Positions 17,425 to 26,506 of a stretch of 64,000 nt of DNA are shown one piece after another. The stretch spans positions 1 to 64,000 of the forward strand of contig NZ_JAKVRD010000013.1 in NCBI RefSeq assembly GCF_022814865.1. The letters are read 5' to 3'. Within the stretch, counting starts at the first letter, position 1. Each line of letters opens with the position of its first letter. The notes below the pieces were generated by a model. The model did no database searches and was not told the origin of the DNA. It was given only the letters and a program-made list of their open reading frames with translations. The DNA comes from Shimia aestuarii. GTDB taxonomy: Bacteria; Pseudomonadota; Alphaproteobacteria; Rhodobacterales; Rhodobacteraceae. The translations under genes and the position numbers were made by a program.

Positions 17425-19887
17425 ATGAGCAACCTGTTTCAATGGCTGGTGCGCCTCGCTGGTGCGCTTCTTATTCTCGCGGCCCTTGCCGTGGGGCTGG
17501 TCTATTACCTCGCCTCCCGGTCCCTGCCGACCTATGACAAGACACTCACGACCCCCGGCCTCTCTGCCCCGGTCGAGATCGTGCGCGACAATGCCAACGT
17601 GCCGCATATCTTTGCCGAAGCCGACGAGGACGCCTTCTTTGCGCTTGGCTATGTCCATGCACAAGACCGCCTCTGGCAGATGGTCACGCTGCGCCGCACG
17701 GCACAGGGGCGCCTGTCGGAGCTTTTCGGCACCTCTACGCTCAAGATCGATACGCTCTTGCGTCGCCTCGATATCTACCCGCTCTCGGTGCAATCCGTGC
17801 AGGCACAGGATGACCGCGCGCTTGCGGTGTTGCGGGCCTATGCGCGCGGCGTCAATGCCCGCATCGACGAGATCAACCGCGATTCCCTTGGGCGTGGTGC
17901 GCCAGAGATGTTCCTCTTCCCGTCGGCCATTGCACCGTGGCAACCCGCCGATTCCATCGCCATCCAGAAACTCATGGCGCTGCAACTCTCCGGGCACCTG
18001 TCCGAAGAAGTGCTGCGCGCGCGCGTGTCCCTGCTTCTGCCCGACGAGGCCCGCCTCTCCGACATCCTCCCCGACGCACCCGGAACCGGGGTCGCGGCAC
18101 TTTCGGATTATGCCTCTCTGGTCCCCGGCGCACCGCGCTATGCCGCCTCCGAGCCGCAGATCGACACCCCTCTCTCGCCCCTGCCAAGACGCGGTCTGGC
18201 CGGCGCCTCAAACGCTTGGGCGGCAGCGGCCAACCGCTCTGCCACCGGTGGCACGCTCTTGGCCAACGATCCGCACCTCGGCCTCTCCGCGCCCGCAATC
18301 TGGTATCTCGCCCGGCTTGATCTGGACCACGGCGGCGTCATCGGCGGGACAATCCCCGGCATGCCCGCGGTTCTCGCGGGCCGCACCGACACGCTCGGCT
18401 GGGGGCTGACCTCGTCCTATCTCGACGATCAGGACGTGTTCATCGAAGAGGTGAACCCCGACAACCCCGAGGAATACCGGACGCCCTCCGGCTTCAAACC
18501 CTTCGTGACCCGCAAATCCATCGTCACGGTGAAAGACGCCGCGCCCCTGACGCTGACCCTACGTTGGACGGACAACGGCCCGGTCCTGCCAGGAAGCCAG
18601 TTCGACCTTGGCACCATCACCCCCAAGGGCCATGTCGCGGCGCTTGGCTGGACCGCGCTCTCGGCGCGCGACACCTCGATGAGCGCCGCAATCAACCTGA
18701 TGTATGCGGGCAATGTCGAAGATGCGATCGCCGCCGCCGAACCCTATCTCGCGCCCTCGCAGAACCTGACGCTCGCCGACCGCGACACCATCGCGCTCAA
18801 GACCATCGGCGCCATGCCACGACGCGACGATGCCCATCAAAGCATGGGCCGCCTGCCGTCGCTCGGATGGCGCGCCGAGAACCGTTGGCGCGGCCGTCTG
18901 CCTTATGCCTCCAACCCACAGTTCCTTGCACCGCGAGGAGGCATCGTCGGCAATACCAACAACAAGATCGTCGACCGACCCTTCCCGCTGCATGTCTCCT
19001 ATCATTGGGGCGACAGCCAGCGCATCCAACGCTGGCAAAGACTCATGCAGGGCCGTGAAGTGCACACCCGCGATAGCTTTGTCGAAGCCCAGCTCGACAC
19101 CGTGAGCTACTCTGCCCGCGCGCTGCTTCCGCTTGTTGGGGCAAACCTTTGGTTCACCGGTGATGCGGCCCCCGACGGCACGCCCGAACGCCAACGCCAA
19201 CGCGCCCTTGCCCTGCTTGCTGAATGGAACGGCGAGATGAACGAACACCTACCCGAGCCGCTCCTCTATGCCGCATGGATGCGCGCCCTGCAAAAACGTC
19301 TGATCCAAGACGATCTCGGCCCCTTGGCCGAGGAATTCCTGCACGTAGAACCGCTCTTCATCGAACGCGTCTTCCGCGACGTAGACAATGCCTCAAGCTG
19401 GTGCGACGTGATCCAAAGCGCGCCGGTCGAAAGCTGCACCGACATGGCCCGCCTGGCCCTTGATGACGCGCTGATCTGGATCGACGAGCGCTATGGCAAC
19501 CAGATCGAATCCCTGCGCTGGGGCGACGCGCACCAAGCCACCCATGACCATCAGGTGCTGGGCGAACTGCCGCTCTTGCGCCATTTCGTGAACATCCGCC
19601 AATCGACGAGCGGCGGTGACAACACGCTTCAGCGCGGCCGCACCAATGGCACCGACCCGGACCCGTTCCTCAATGTCCATGCCGCAGGCTATCGCGGTGT
19701 CTATGACTTCGCCGATCCCAATAGCTCACTCTTTATCCTGTCGACCGGGCAATCGGGGCATTTCCTGTCGCGCTTCTACGACGACATGGCCCAGCTCTGG
19801 CGGCGGGGAGAATACGTGCCCATGTCACTTGATCCGGCACTGGCACGTGCGGCTTCGGTCGGTGTGACGACACTTTTGCCAAAATAA
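17425..19887 (+). CDS. Penicillin acylase family protein (Ntn hydrolase)
   Basis: The 820-residue precursor starts with a membrane segment or signal (residues 8-30). It then shows the acylase fold with the autoprocessing site at Ser262 in 'GLAGASNAW', which would become the N-terminal nucleophile of the beta chain, followed by 'LLANDPHLGLSAPAIWY'. The alpha chain would be residues from about 30 to 230, with a removed spacer. The enzyme acts in the periplasm. The family includes penicillin G acylases, cyclic imide hydrolases and homoserine-lactone acylases, so the amide substrate is open; quorum quenching is plausible in this group. ATG 17425 is preferred over TTG 17377. Confidence 0.88.
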   Translation: MSNLFQWLVRLAGALLILAALAVGLVYYLASRSLPTYDKTLTTPGLSAPVEIVRDNANVPHIFAEADEDAFFALGYVHAQDRLWQMVTLRRTAQGRLSELFGTSTLKIDTLLRRLDIYPLSVQSVQAQDDRALAVLRAYARGVNARIDEINRDSLGRGAPEMFLFPSAIAPWQPADSIAIQKLMALQLSGHLSEEVLRARVSLLLPDEARLSDILPDAPGTGVAALSDYASLVPGAPRYAASEPQIDTPLSPLPRRGLAGASNAWAAAANRSATGGTLLANDPHLGLSAPAIWYLARLDLDHGGVIGGTIPGMPAVLAGRTDTLGWGLTSSYLDDQDVFIEEVNPDNPEEYRTPSGFKPFVTRKSIVTVKDAAPLTLTLRWTDNGPVLPGSQFDLGTITPKGHVAALGWTALSARDTSMSAAINLMYAGNVEDAIAAAEPYLAPSQNLTLADRDTIALKTIGAMPRRDDAHQSMGRLPSLGWRAENRWRGRLPYASNPQFLAPRGGIVGNTNNKIVDRPFPLHVSYHWGDSQRIQRWQRLMQGREVHTRDSFVEAQLDTVSYSARALLPLVGANLWFTGDAAPDGTPERQRQRALALLAEWNGEMNEHLPEPLLYAAWMRALQKRLIQDDLGPLAEEFLHVEPLFIERVFRDVDNASSWCDVIQSAPVESCTDMARLALDDALIWIDERYGNQIESLRWGDAHQATHDHQVLGELPLLRHFVNIRQSTSGGDNTLQRGRTNGTDPDPFLNVHAAGYRGVYDFADPNSSLFILSTGQSGHFLSRFYDDMAQLWRRGEYVPMSLDPALARAASVGVTTLLPK

Positions 19888-19945
19888 CGCGGACAAGCGC
19901 TTTCGAAATCGCGTGTGCAAGGGTTCTCAAAAAACCTCGCACCGC

Positions 19946-21217
19946 TCAGAGGGTTTCGAAGGTCCGTGCCTGACGTGCGGTCCAACGGACAGTCAGGTGA
20001 AACCCCTCCTCGTCCTGCTGTTCTTCCTCAACGACGCCCTCCTTAAAGAGCCAGGCGCGCTTCTTGCCATCGGCGAAATCGAGCGTGATCTCGGCAAGGC
20101 TACGCTCGGCATCAAGCGTCCCTGCAATCGCCGAGAACAGCGCCTCCAGCCCCTCACCGGTGAGCGCCGACACTGCAAAAATCGCATCGTCACGGCCCGC
20201 ACGGGTGCGCATCGCCTCTTGCCGGTCCGGCTCAAGAAGGTCGATCTTGTTCCAGACCTCGATCTGCGGCGTGGCCTCATTGACTCCCAGAGAGCCCATG
20301 ATGTCATTCACATCCGCCGCCTGAATATCTGTCTCCGGGTGGGCGATATCGCGCACATGCAGGATCAGATCCGCCGACAACACCTCTTCCAGTGTCGCCC
20401 GGAACGCCGCGACAAGCTCTGTTGGCAGGTCCGAAATAAACCCAACCGTGTCCGACAGGATCACCTCTGGCCCGTCCGGAATCTGCACCGCGCGCATCGT
20501 CGGGTCGAGCGTTGCAAAAAGCATGTCCTTGGCCATGACATCCGCGCCCGTCACCCGGTTGAACAGAGTCGATTTTCCGGCGTTGGTATATCCGACAAGC
20601 GCGACAATCGGGAACGGCACCTTGGCACGCGCCTTGCGGTGCAACTCGCGCGTTTTCACGACCTTGGCCAGCTGACGGCGCAACCGCACGAGCTGGTCAT
20701 CAATGGCGCGTCGGTCTGCCTCGATCTGCGTCTCGCCGGGACCGCCCACAAACCCGAGCCCACCACGCTGGCGCTCAAGGTGGGTCCAGGCGCGGACAAG
20801 CCGCGTGCGCTGATAGGACAGCGCCGCCATCTCGACCTGCAAGACCCCCTCGCGCGTGCGCGCCCGGTCCGAGAAGATCTCAAGGATAAGCCCGGTTCGG
20901 TCGAGGAGCTTCACTCCCCAGGCCTTCTCGAGGTTGCGTTGTTGAACTGGCGTCACAGGCCCGTCGATCAACACGAGGTCGATTTCGTTGGCCTTGAGCA
21001 CAGCCTTGATTTCTTCGATCTTGCCCGAGCCAAAGAGCATCCCCGGATGCGGCTTTGGCAGGCGCACGGCATTTGATCCGATCACTTCGAGATCGGGCAG
21101 CGCCACGGCAAGAGAAACCGCTTCTTCCAGCGCGTGCACCGCCTCCCGACGTTGATCGGAGCCGGTGATGTCGGGATGCAGAACCCAGGCGCGCGTCACC
21201 GGGCGGTCATGCTCCAT
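19946..21217 (-). CDS. hflX: GTPase HflX
   Basis: This 423-residue ribosome-associated GTPase is known in other bacteria to split stalled or heat-damaged ribosomes. The N-terminal glycine-rich HflX domain ('KPHPGMLFGSGKIEEI', 'GGPGETQIEADRR') precedes the G domain with G1 GYTNAGKST near 209, DTVGFISDLP and NKIDLL. The ATG at 21217 shares one base with the hfq stop (TGATG), so translation is coupled to hfq; TTG 21220 is possible but less likely. The hfq-hflX order is the usual one. It converges on the acylase gene with 58 bases between. Confidence 0.96.
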   Translation of the reverse strand: MEHDRPVTRAWVLHPDITGSDQRREAVHALEEAVSLAVALPDLEVIGSNAVRLPKPHPGMLFGSGKIEEIKAVLKANEIDLVLIDGPVTPVQQRNLEKAWGVKLLDRTGLILEIFSDRARTREGVLQVEMAALSYQRTRLVRAWTHLERQRGGLGFVGGPGETQIEADRRAIDDQLVRLRRQLAKVVKTRELHRKARAKVPFPIVALVGYTNAGKSTLFNRVTGADVMAKDMLFATLDPTMRAVQIPDGPEVILSDTVGFISDLPTELVAAFRATLEEVLSADLILHVRDIAHPETDIQAADVNDIMGSLGVNEATPQIEVWNKIDLLEPDRQEAMRTRAGRDDAIFAVSALTGEGLEALFSAIAGTLDAERSLAEITLDFADGKKRAWLFKEGVVEEEQQDEEGFHLTVRWTARQARTFETL

Positions 21218-21456
21218 CAAGAGGCGTCTTCACCTTCATAGAGGCTGATCGGCTGGGCCGGCATGATGGTCGAGATCGCATGCTTGTAGACAAGCTGGCT
21301 CTGGCCATCGCGACGCAGCAGCACGCAGAAATTGTCAAACCAGGTGATCACACCCTGCAGTTTGACCCCGTTGATGAGGAAAATCGTCACCGGAACCTTG
21401 GTCTTGCGGACGTGGTTCAGAAATGCGTCTTGGAGATTTTGTCGATCCGATGCCAT
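21217..21456 (-). CDS. hfq: RNA chaperone Hfq
   Basis: This is the Hfq hexamer subunit, 79 residues from ATG 21456 ([17 protein letters not shown]). The Sm1 part ('[15 protein letters not shown]') and the Sm2 motif YKHAIST are intact. Phe and Leu residues of the proximal RNA site ('[10 protein letters not shown]') are in place. The short acidic tail (EGEDAS) is typical of alphaproteobacteria and lacks the long disordered tail of enteric Hfq. It matches small RNAs to mRNAs. It is cotranscribed with hflX. A longer in-frame extension upstream of ATG 21456 is not needed for family length. Confidence 0.97.
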   Translation of the reverse strand: MASDRQNLQDAFLNHVRKTKVPVTIFLINGVKLQGVITWFDNFCVLLRRDGQSQLVYKHAISTIMPAQPISLYEGEDAS

Positions 21457-21586
21457 TACGTTTTTGCCTTTGTTTATCGTTGGGTGCGTCGGTTTTTGCG
21501 TCAAAGCGCTTCAAGTATGGAGTGCGATTCGCCGAGTTTCCAGCCCCAAAAGTGGAATTAGCGGCAAATCTTACCCTCGGGGCGTG

Positions 21587-23104
21587 TCATTTTTGCCAGA
21601 GCTCTGGCGACATGAGCGCCACAATCGCCAATGTTTCAAGGCGGGCCACCACCATCGTCGCCGCCAGAACAAGCTTCACCGCGTCGCTTTGCGCCGCAAG
21701 CTCGATGGGCGATTCCGCCGCCACAGAGATCAAAGGCCCCGTTGTCGTCAGCGCTGCAATGGTCAGGACAAACGCATCTTCAAACCCGACACCGAGGAAG
21801 GCAAGCACCGCGCTCACCACGGCGATGGAGATCGCGAACAGCATGAAAACCACCCAAGCGATCTGCGCCCCCTTGCGCCGGATGCGCCGCGCGTCTGACC
21901 GCCGCCCAACAACGACCGACGGATGCACAAGCCTCTGTATCTCGCCATATCCCTGAAGATAGAGCGCATAGACCCGGAGAAGCTTGACGCCGCCTGCCGT
22001 GGTGGCCACGCCACCGCCGACAATGGCAAGCCCCATCAGGATGATCCCCGGCGTCGACAGGCCCGACCATTCCTGCGCGGCCTGCCAATCGGTGCTCTCA
22101 AAGCCGGTGGTGGTCAAGAAACTCATCACCGTGAACACCGCCCCCCACGCGGCCCGAAGCGCCGCGCCGATATTCTGGCTGTCTTCGAATTCATACGCGC
22201 CAAGGAAATGCCGCAGGAAAAGGAAGCACGGCACAAGCACAACGATCAGCACCCCGAGACGGAACTCATAGTCGCGCCAAAACGCATCGCGCCGCACGGC
22301 GCCTGTCTCGTTGGAGAAGGTGCTGCGTGACAGGGCAAAGACCATGAAGGCAAAAAGCATCACCTCGCCGCCGATCCCCGCCTGTGCGTTCTCAAGCCCG
22401 CCCACAGGCGATATGCCGCTCGTCGAAAGCACCGCCATGGCGTGCATCAACCCGCCAAGCGCCTGCGACCCCATGATCATCAGAAGCACCCAGAGCACCA
22501 ACGTCAGCCCCGCATAGATCGGGATCAGCGCCTTGGCCGCCCGCGCAAGACGCTTGCGCGGGTCGGCGATGATGCGCGGCCCGTGCTGTGTCTCATCGGT
22601 GCCCGGATCGGCCTGCGCTGTGACCTCAAAACCGCCAAGGTTCAAGGGCGAGAAGATCGCCACTGCGGCAATCCACATCAACAACCCGCCGAACCACGCC
22701 ACGATCCCGCGCCAAAGGTGCAGCGACGGCGAGAGCCGGTCTGGGTTGTCATAGAGCGTCGCCCCCGTCGTGGTCAGCGAGGACACCATCTCGAAATAGG
22801 CGTTGACATAGGTCGTCGTCGCTAGCCCCTCGTAAAACGGCAAGGCAAGAACCGCTGGCAGCACTGTAAATGCGAGGAACAACGCCACCAGATGATCGAC
22901 GCTGCGCGGCGCCTCGTGGGTGTGGCTCATGGCCAGCGCGATCAGCCCAAAGACAAAAAGAACAAGCGTGCCGGAATAGAAAAAGCTACGCGCCTCGTGC
23001 AGATCATGAAGCACCCCTGCATAGATCGCCGGCACATACATGACGATCCCCGATAGCCCGAAGAGCAAGAGGAACAGTGGCAAGCGTGACAGCGACGACA
23101 GCAT
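21587..23104 (-). CDS. trkH: Potassium uptake membrane subunit TrkH
   Basis: This 505-residue inner-membrane protein has the repeated membrane-pore-membrane units of TrkH. Pore-loop remnants are visible as SLTTTGATLYDN, STSGISPVGG, LTTTGFES and LTTTGPLIS, four repeats that build the potassium pathway. It forms a dimer gated by the TrkA ring. ATG 23104 is chosen because an upstream frame extension overlaps trkA and adds no membrane segment. The trkA stop is 7 bases upstream, so the two genes are cotranscribed. The following 130 bases up to hfq contain no other gene. Confidence 0.95.
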   Translation of the reverse strand: MLSSLSRLPLFLLLFGLSGIVMYVPAIYAGVLHDLHEARSFFYSGTLVLFVFGLIALAMSHTHEAPRSVDHLVALFLAFTVLPAVLALPFYEGLATTTYVNAYFEMVSSLTTTGATLYDNPDRLSPSLHLWRGIVAWFGGLLMWIAAVAIFSPLNLGGFEVTAQADPGTDETQHGPRIIADPRKRLARAAKALIPIYAGLTLVLWVLLMIMGSQALGGLMHAMAVLSTSGISPVGGLENAQAGIGGEVMLFAFMVFALSRSTFSNETGAVRRDAFWRDYEFRLGVLIVVLVPCFLFLRHFLGAYEFEDSQNIGAALRAAWGAVFTVMSFLTTTGFESTDWQAAQEWSGLSTPGIILMGLAIVGGGVATTAGGVKLLRVYALYLQGYGEIQRLVHPSVVVGRRSDARRIRRKGAQIAWVVFMLFAISIAVVSAVLAFLGVGFEDAFVLTIAALTTTGPLISVAAESPIELAAQSDAVKLVLAATMVVARLETLAIVALMSPELWQK

Positions 23105-23111
23105 GACCGGC

Positions 23112-24488
23112 CTAGAAGAAGTCGATGGAGACCTGGAACAGGCGCTCCACTTCGGGCACATCCGCCGCCAGCGCGAAAACGGCGATCACATCGCCCTCTT
23201 CGATCCGCGTGCCACCGGTCGGCTTGAGGATTTTATCGCCCTTGCGGATCGACCCGATCAAAACGCCTTCCGGGAAATCAATGTCACGCACCTGTTTGCC
23301 AGAGATGGGCGAGGTCGACAGAACCTCCGCCTCGATGATCTCGGCCTCGGCATCGCCGATGGAATAGACGTCGCGCACCCGCCCATGCCGGATATGGCGC
23401 AGGATCGAGCTCACCGTGGTGGCGCGCGGGTTGATATAGGCATCGATCCCGAGCGGCGACATAAGCGGCACAAGGGTCGGATCGTTGATCAGCGTGATCG
23501 CCATCGGACAGCCCCGCGCCTTGGCCCGCACCGCCGTCAGCAGGTTGACCTTATCGTCATCCGTCACCGCAAGAACCGCGTCCGCCCGGTCGACACCGGC
23601 CTCGGCGAGCATCTCAGAGTCGAGCCCGTCGCCATGCAGGACAATGGTGCGCTCCAACGCCTCTGCCGCGCGTTCCGCGATCTTGCGGTTGCGCTCGATG
23701 ACCTTGGCGCGAATGCGTGTGGTATGCGCCTCAAGGCGCTGCGCCACCATAAGCCCGACATTGCCGCCGCCCACGAGAAGCACGCGGTCCTGTTTCTTCT
23801 GCGTCTTGCCAAAGACCTCCATCGTGCGGCTGGTGTCTTCGCTGGCGGTGAAGACATAGATTTCGTCACCGACGAAAAGCTGATCCTCCGGTTCAGGGGC
23901 AAAAAGCGTGCCGTTCCGGCGCACCCCGACGACCACCGCCCGCAGGGTCGAAAACAGGTCCGACAACTGGCGCAGCGCCGTGTTGACGACAGGACAATCC
24001 TCGTCGAGCTTCAGCCCAAGCATCTGCACCTTGTTGTCGAGGAAACTCTCCGTATCGAATGCCGCGGGCGTCGCAAGCCGCTTGATTGCCGCCTCGGCCA
24101 CCTCAAGCTCGGGGCTGATCACAACATCAATTGGCATGTGATCGCGCCGGTAGAGATCGGAATAGATCGCATCGAGATAGGATTGGCTGCGCAACCGTGC
24201 GATCTTGCGCGGAATGGCAAAGACCGAATGCGCCACCTGACAGGTCACCATGTTGACCTCGTCGGAATAGGTCGCGGCAATGATCATGTCGGCATCGCGC
24301 GCACCCGCCTTGTCGAGCACATCCGGGTAACTTGCAAAGCCCGAAATCCCCTGCACATCAAGCGTATCCGTCGCCCGCCGCACAAGATCAGGGTTGTTGT
24401 CGACCACTGTCACATCGTTCTTTTCCCCGGAAAGATGGCGGGCGATCTGCCATCCGACCTGTCCGGCGCCACAGATAATGACCTTCAT
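23112..24488 (-). CDS. trkA: Potassium uptake regulatory subunit TrkA
   Basis: This 458-residue cytoplasmic protein has two RCK halves, each with a nucleotide-binding Rossmann fold (CGAGQVGWQIA near residue 6 and LVGGGNVGLMVA near 235), each followed by a TrkA-C domain. It binds NAD(H)/ATP and gates TrkH. It is the first gene of trkA-trkH. In many alphaproteobacteria trkA directly follows ntrX. Here an oppositely oriented lipoprotein gene sits between them, so trkA must have its own promoter in 24489-24632. Confidence 0.96.
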   Translation of the reverse strand: MKVIICGAGQVGWQIARHLSGEKNDVTVVDNNPDLVRRATDTLDVQGISGFASYPDVLDKAGARDADMIIAATYSDEVNMVTCQVAHSVFAIPRKIARLRSQSYLDAIYSDLYRRDHMPIDVVISPELEVAEAAIKRLATPAAFDTESFLDNKVQMLGLKLDEDCPVVNTALRQLSDLFSTLRAVVVGVRRNGTLFAPEPEDQLFVGDEIYVFTASEDTSRTMEVFGKTQKKQDRVLLVGGGNVGLMVAQRLEAHTTRIRAKVIERNRKIAERAAEALERTIVLHGDGLDSEMLAEAGVDRADAVLAVTDDDKVNLLTAVRAKARGCPMAITLINDPTLVPLMSPLGIDAYINPRATTVSSILRHIRHGRVRDVYSIGDAEAEIIEAEVLSTSPISGKQVRDIDFPEGVLIGSIRKGDKILKPTGGTRIEEGDVIAVFALAADVPEVERLFQVSIDFF

Positions 24489-24632
24489 GGGATACCTCTC
24501 GGGCTGTCAGGGTTTTGGATGCCAGAGGTCGCGGCCAAGGTCAAATACTACCGATGCCGCAGGCCTGCGCGACAAGCCATTGACGCCACGCGCGCCTTGG
24601 CGTTTCCTAGTCCTCGAAAAGGAATGACCCCC

Positions 24633-25097
24633 ATGCCCCGCGCCATTCGTGCCAAACCCGTCTTCTTCTGCGCTCTCCTCGGCCTCGCCGGGGCGTGTGT
24701 CAATATGAACACCTACTACAAGACCGGCACGACGATGGAGGCGATTTCCAAGGACGATCTTGCTTGCGCAAGACAGGCCGACATCGACGTGCCGCCGCGC
24801 ATCATCGTCGAAAACCATCCTGTCTATGGTCCGCCGCCGAAACCCGGCGCACCGCCGGTTCTGCTCTACTGGCGTACCGAGTATATCGACATCAACGAAG
24901 GCCGTCGCGCCCGCGCCAAGGCGCTCTGCATGGCCGAGGCAGGCTATGATCGTGTCTCGATTCCCTATTGTACCGATGAACAGATCGACGGCCGCGCCTT
25001 CCGGCCACTGGCCAAGACACCACCGCTCGACGGCTCAATCTGCGCCGTGCGCCGCGATGGCAAACGGCTGCTGATCGACCTCGACAAACCTCTCTAG
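24633..25097 (+). CDS. Small secreted lipoprotein of unknown function
   Basis: The 154-residue product has a signal peptide ending in the lipobox LAGAC (near residue 22). The mature part would be a lipid-anchored envelope protein. It contains several Cys ('DLACARQ', 'ALCMAE', 'PYCTDEQ', 'SICAVRR'), suggesting disulfides, and a Pro-rich stretch (YGPPPKPGAPP). No family is recognised. ATG 24633 follows AAGGA at good distance. It interrupts the usual ntrYX-trkAH order and faces the other way, its stop lying 2 bases from the ntrX stop. A link to nitrogen or potassium control is not implied. Confidence 0.75.
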   Translation: MPRAIRAKPVFFCALLGLAGACVNMNTYYKTGTTMEAISKDDLACARQADIDVPPRIIVENHPVYGPPPKPGAPPVLLYWRTEYIDINEGRRARAKALCMAEAGYDRVSIPYCTDEQIDGRAFRPLAKTPPLDGSICAVRRDGKRLLIDLDKPL

Positions 25098-25099
25098 GC

Positions 25100-26506
25100 T
25101 TATTCCTCTTCCGTCGCCTCGACACGGGCAACCCGCGCCCCTGCCTTGGAAGTCGTCACAACCCCAAGCGACTTTAGCTTGCGGTGAAGCGCACTACGCT
25201 CCATGCCGACGAAATTGGCGGTACGGCTGATATTGCCGCCAAAGCGGTTGATCTGGGTCAGGAGGTACTCCCGCTCGAACGCCTCACGTGCCTCGCGCAA
25301 CGGCAGGGTCGCCAACGCCCCAGAGAGCACCACACGGTCGCTTTCGACCTGTTCGCCGCTCTCGCCCGGCAATTCCCGGCTCTCGATCGGCCCAGACCCA
25401 TCGCCAAGGATCAACACCCGTTCGATCAGGTTCTTAAGCTGGCGCACGTTGCCCGGCCAGGACATCGTCTGCATCAAGGCCTCCGCTTCGCTGCTCATCT
25501 CGCGCAGCGGCAGGCCTTGGTCCTCGTGCAACACGCCAAGGAAATGCTCTGCCAAGAGCGGGATATCCTCGCGCCGCTCCTCCAGCGACGGCACCGCGAT
25601 CGGTACCACGTTGAGACGATGGAAAAGCTCCTGCCGGAACCGCCCCGCCTCGATTTCCGCCTCGAGATTGCGGTTCGTGGACGAGATCACCCGAAGATCG
25701 ACCCGCACCTTGTCACTGCCGCCAACCCGTTGAAATTGTTGATCGACAAGCACCCGAAGGATACGCGTCTGCGCGCCTTCTGGCATATCGGCCACCTCGT
25801 CGAGATAGACCACGCCACCATTGGCCTGCTCAAGAAGCCCCGGCTCCACACCGCGCTCGCTGCTTTCGCGTCCAAACAGCATCTCTTCGACGCGATCCGG
25901 CTCCACGCCCGCACAATTGACGCTCACGAACGGCGCGCTGGCACGGTTGGACTGCGCATGAATATAGCGCGCTGCCGCCTCCTTGCCGACGCCCGCAGGC
26001 CCGCTGAGCATCACCCGACCATTGGATTTCGTCACCTTGTCGAGCTGCCCGATCAGGGTGCGGAAGGCCGCGCTTTCGCCGATCATCTCGCCCGGTTTGC
26101 TATCCTGACGGAGCAACTCCTGGTTCTCGCGGCGCAGACGCGACGTTTCCATCGCACGCCGGATCACCACCAGAAGCTGATCGATATTGAACGGCTTCTC
26201 GATGAAATCATACGCGCCCTGTTTGATCGCCGCGACTGCGATCTCGATGTTGCCATGCCCCGAGATGATGACGACCGGCACATCCGGGTAGTCCCGTTTC
26301 ACCGTCTTGAGGATGTCGATGCCATCCATATTGCTGTCCTTGAGCCAGATATCGAGGATCAGAAGCGCAGGCTGCGCGCTTTCGACTTCCTTCATCGCCT
26401 GATCGGAATTCCCCGCCAGCCGCGTGGTATAGCCTTCATCCTCGAGAATATCCGAGATCAGCTCCCGGATATCGCGCTCGTCGTCCACAATTAGAATATC
26501 ACTCAT
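25100..26506 (-). CDS. ntrX: Response regulator NtrX
   Basis: This 468-residue response regulator has a receiver domain (phospho-acceptor Asp52 in LILDIWLKD), an AAA+ domain (Walker A 'SGPAGVGKEAAARYIH', Walker B 'VVYLDEVADMP') and a Fis-type helix-turn-helix ('NISRTANFVGMERSALHRK'). The GAFTGA loop needed to contact sigma-54 is replaced by ESSERGVEPG. It should therefore act without sigma-54, as proposed for other alphaproteobacterial NtrX. It is phosphorylated by NtrY and affects nitrogen, redox or envelope genes. Its start overlaps the ntrY stop by 8 bases. ATG 26506 is chosen because the upstream frame lies inside ntrY. Confidence 0.95.
   Translation of the reverse strand: MSDILIVDDERDIRELISDILEDEGYTTRLAGNSDQAMKEVESAQPALLILDIWLKDSNMDGIDILKTVKRDYPDVPVVIISGHGNIEIAVAAIKQGAYDFIEKPFNIDQLLVVIRRAMETSRLRRENQELLRQDSKPGEMIGESAAFRTLIGQLDKVTKSNGRVMLSGPAGVGKEAAARYIHAQSNRASAPFVSVNCAGVEPDRVEEMLFGRESSERGVEPGLLEQANGGVVYLDEVADMPEGAQTRILRVLVDQQFQRVGGSDKVRVDLRVISSTNRNLEAEIEAGRFRQELFHRLNVVPIAVPSLEERREDIPLLAEHFLGVLHEDQGLPLREMSSEAEALMQTMSWPGNVRQLKNLIERVLILGDGSGPIESRELPGESGEQVESDRVVLSGALATLPLREAREAFEREYLLTQINRFGGNISRTANFVGMERSALHRKLKSLGVVTTSKAGARVARVEATEEE

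Noticed and set aside
23040..24632. Long plus-strand frame joined to the lipoprotein
   Set aside because: It is the complement of trkA; only the part after 24633 has a signal peptide, lipobox and ribosome binding site.
25184..26494. 436-residue plus-strand frame
   Set aside because: It is the complement of ntrX, which has intact motifs and the expected length.
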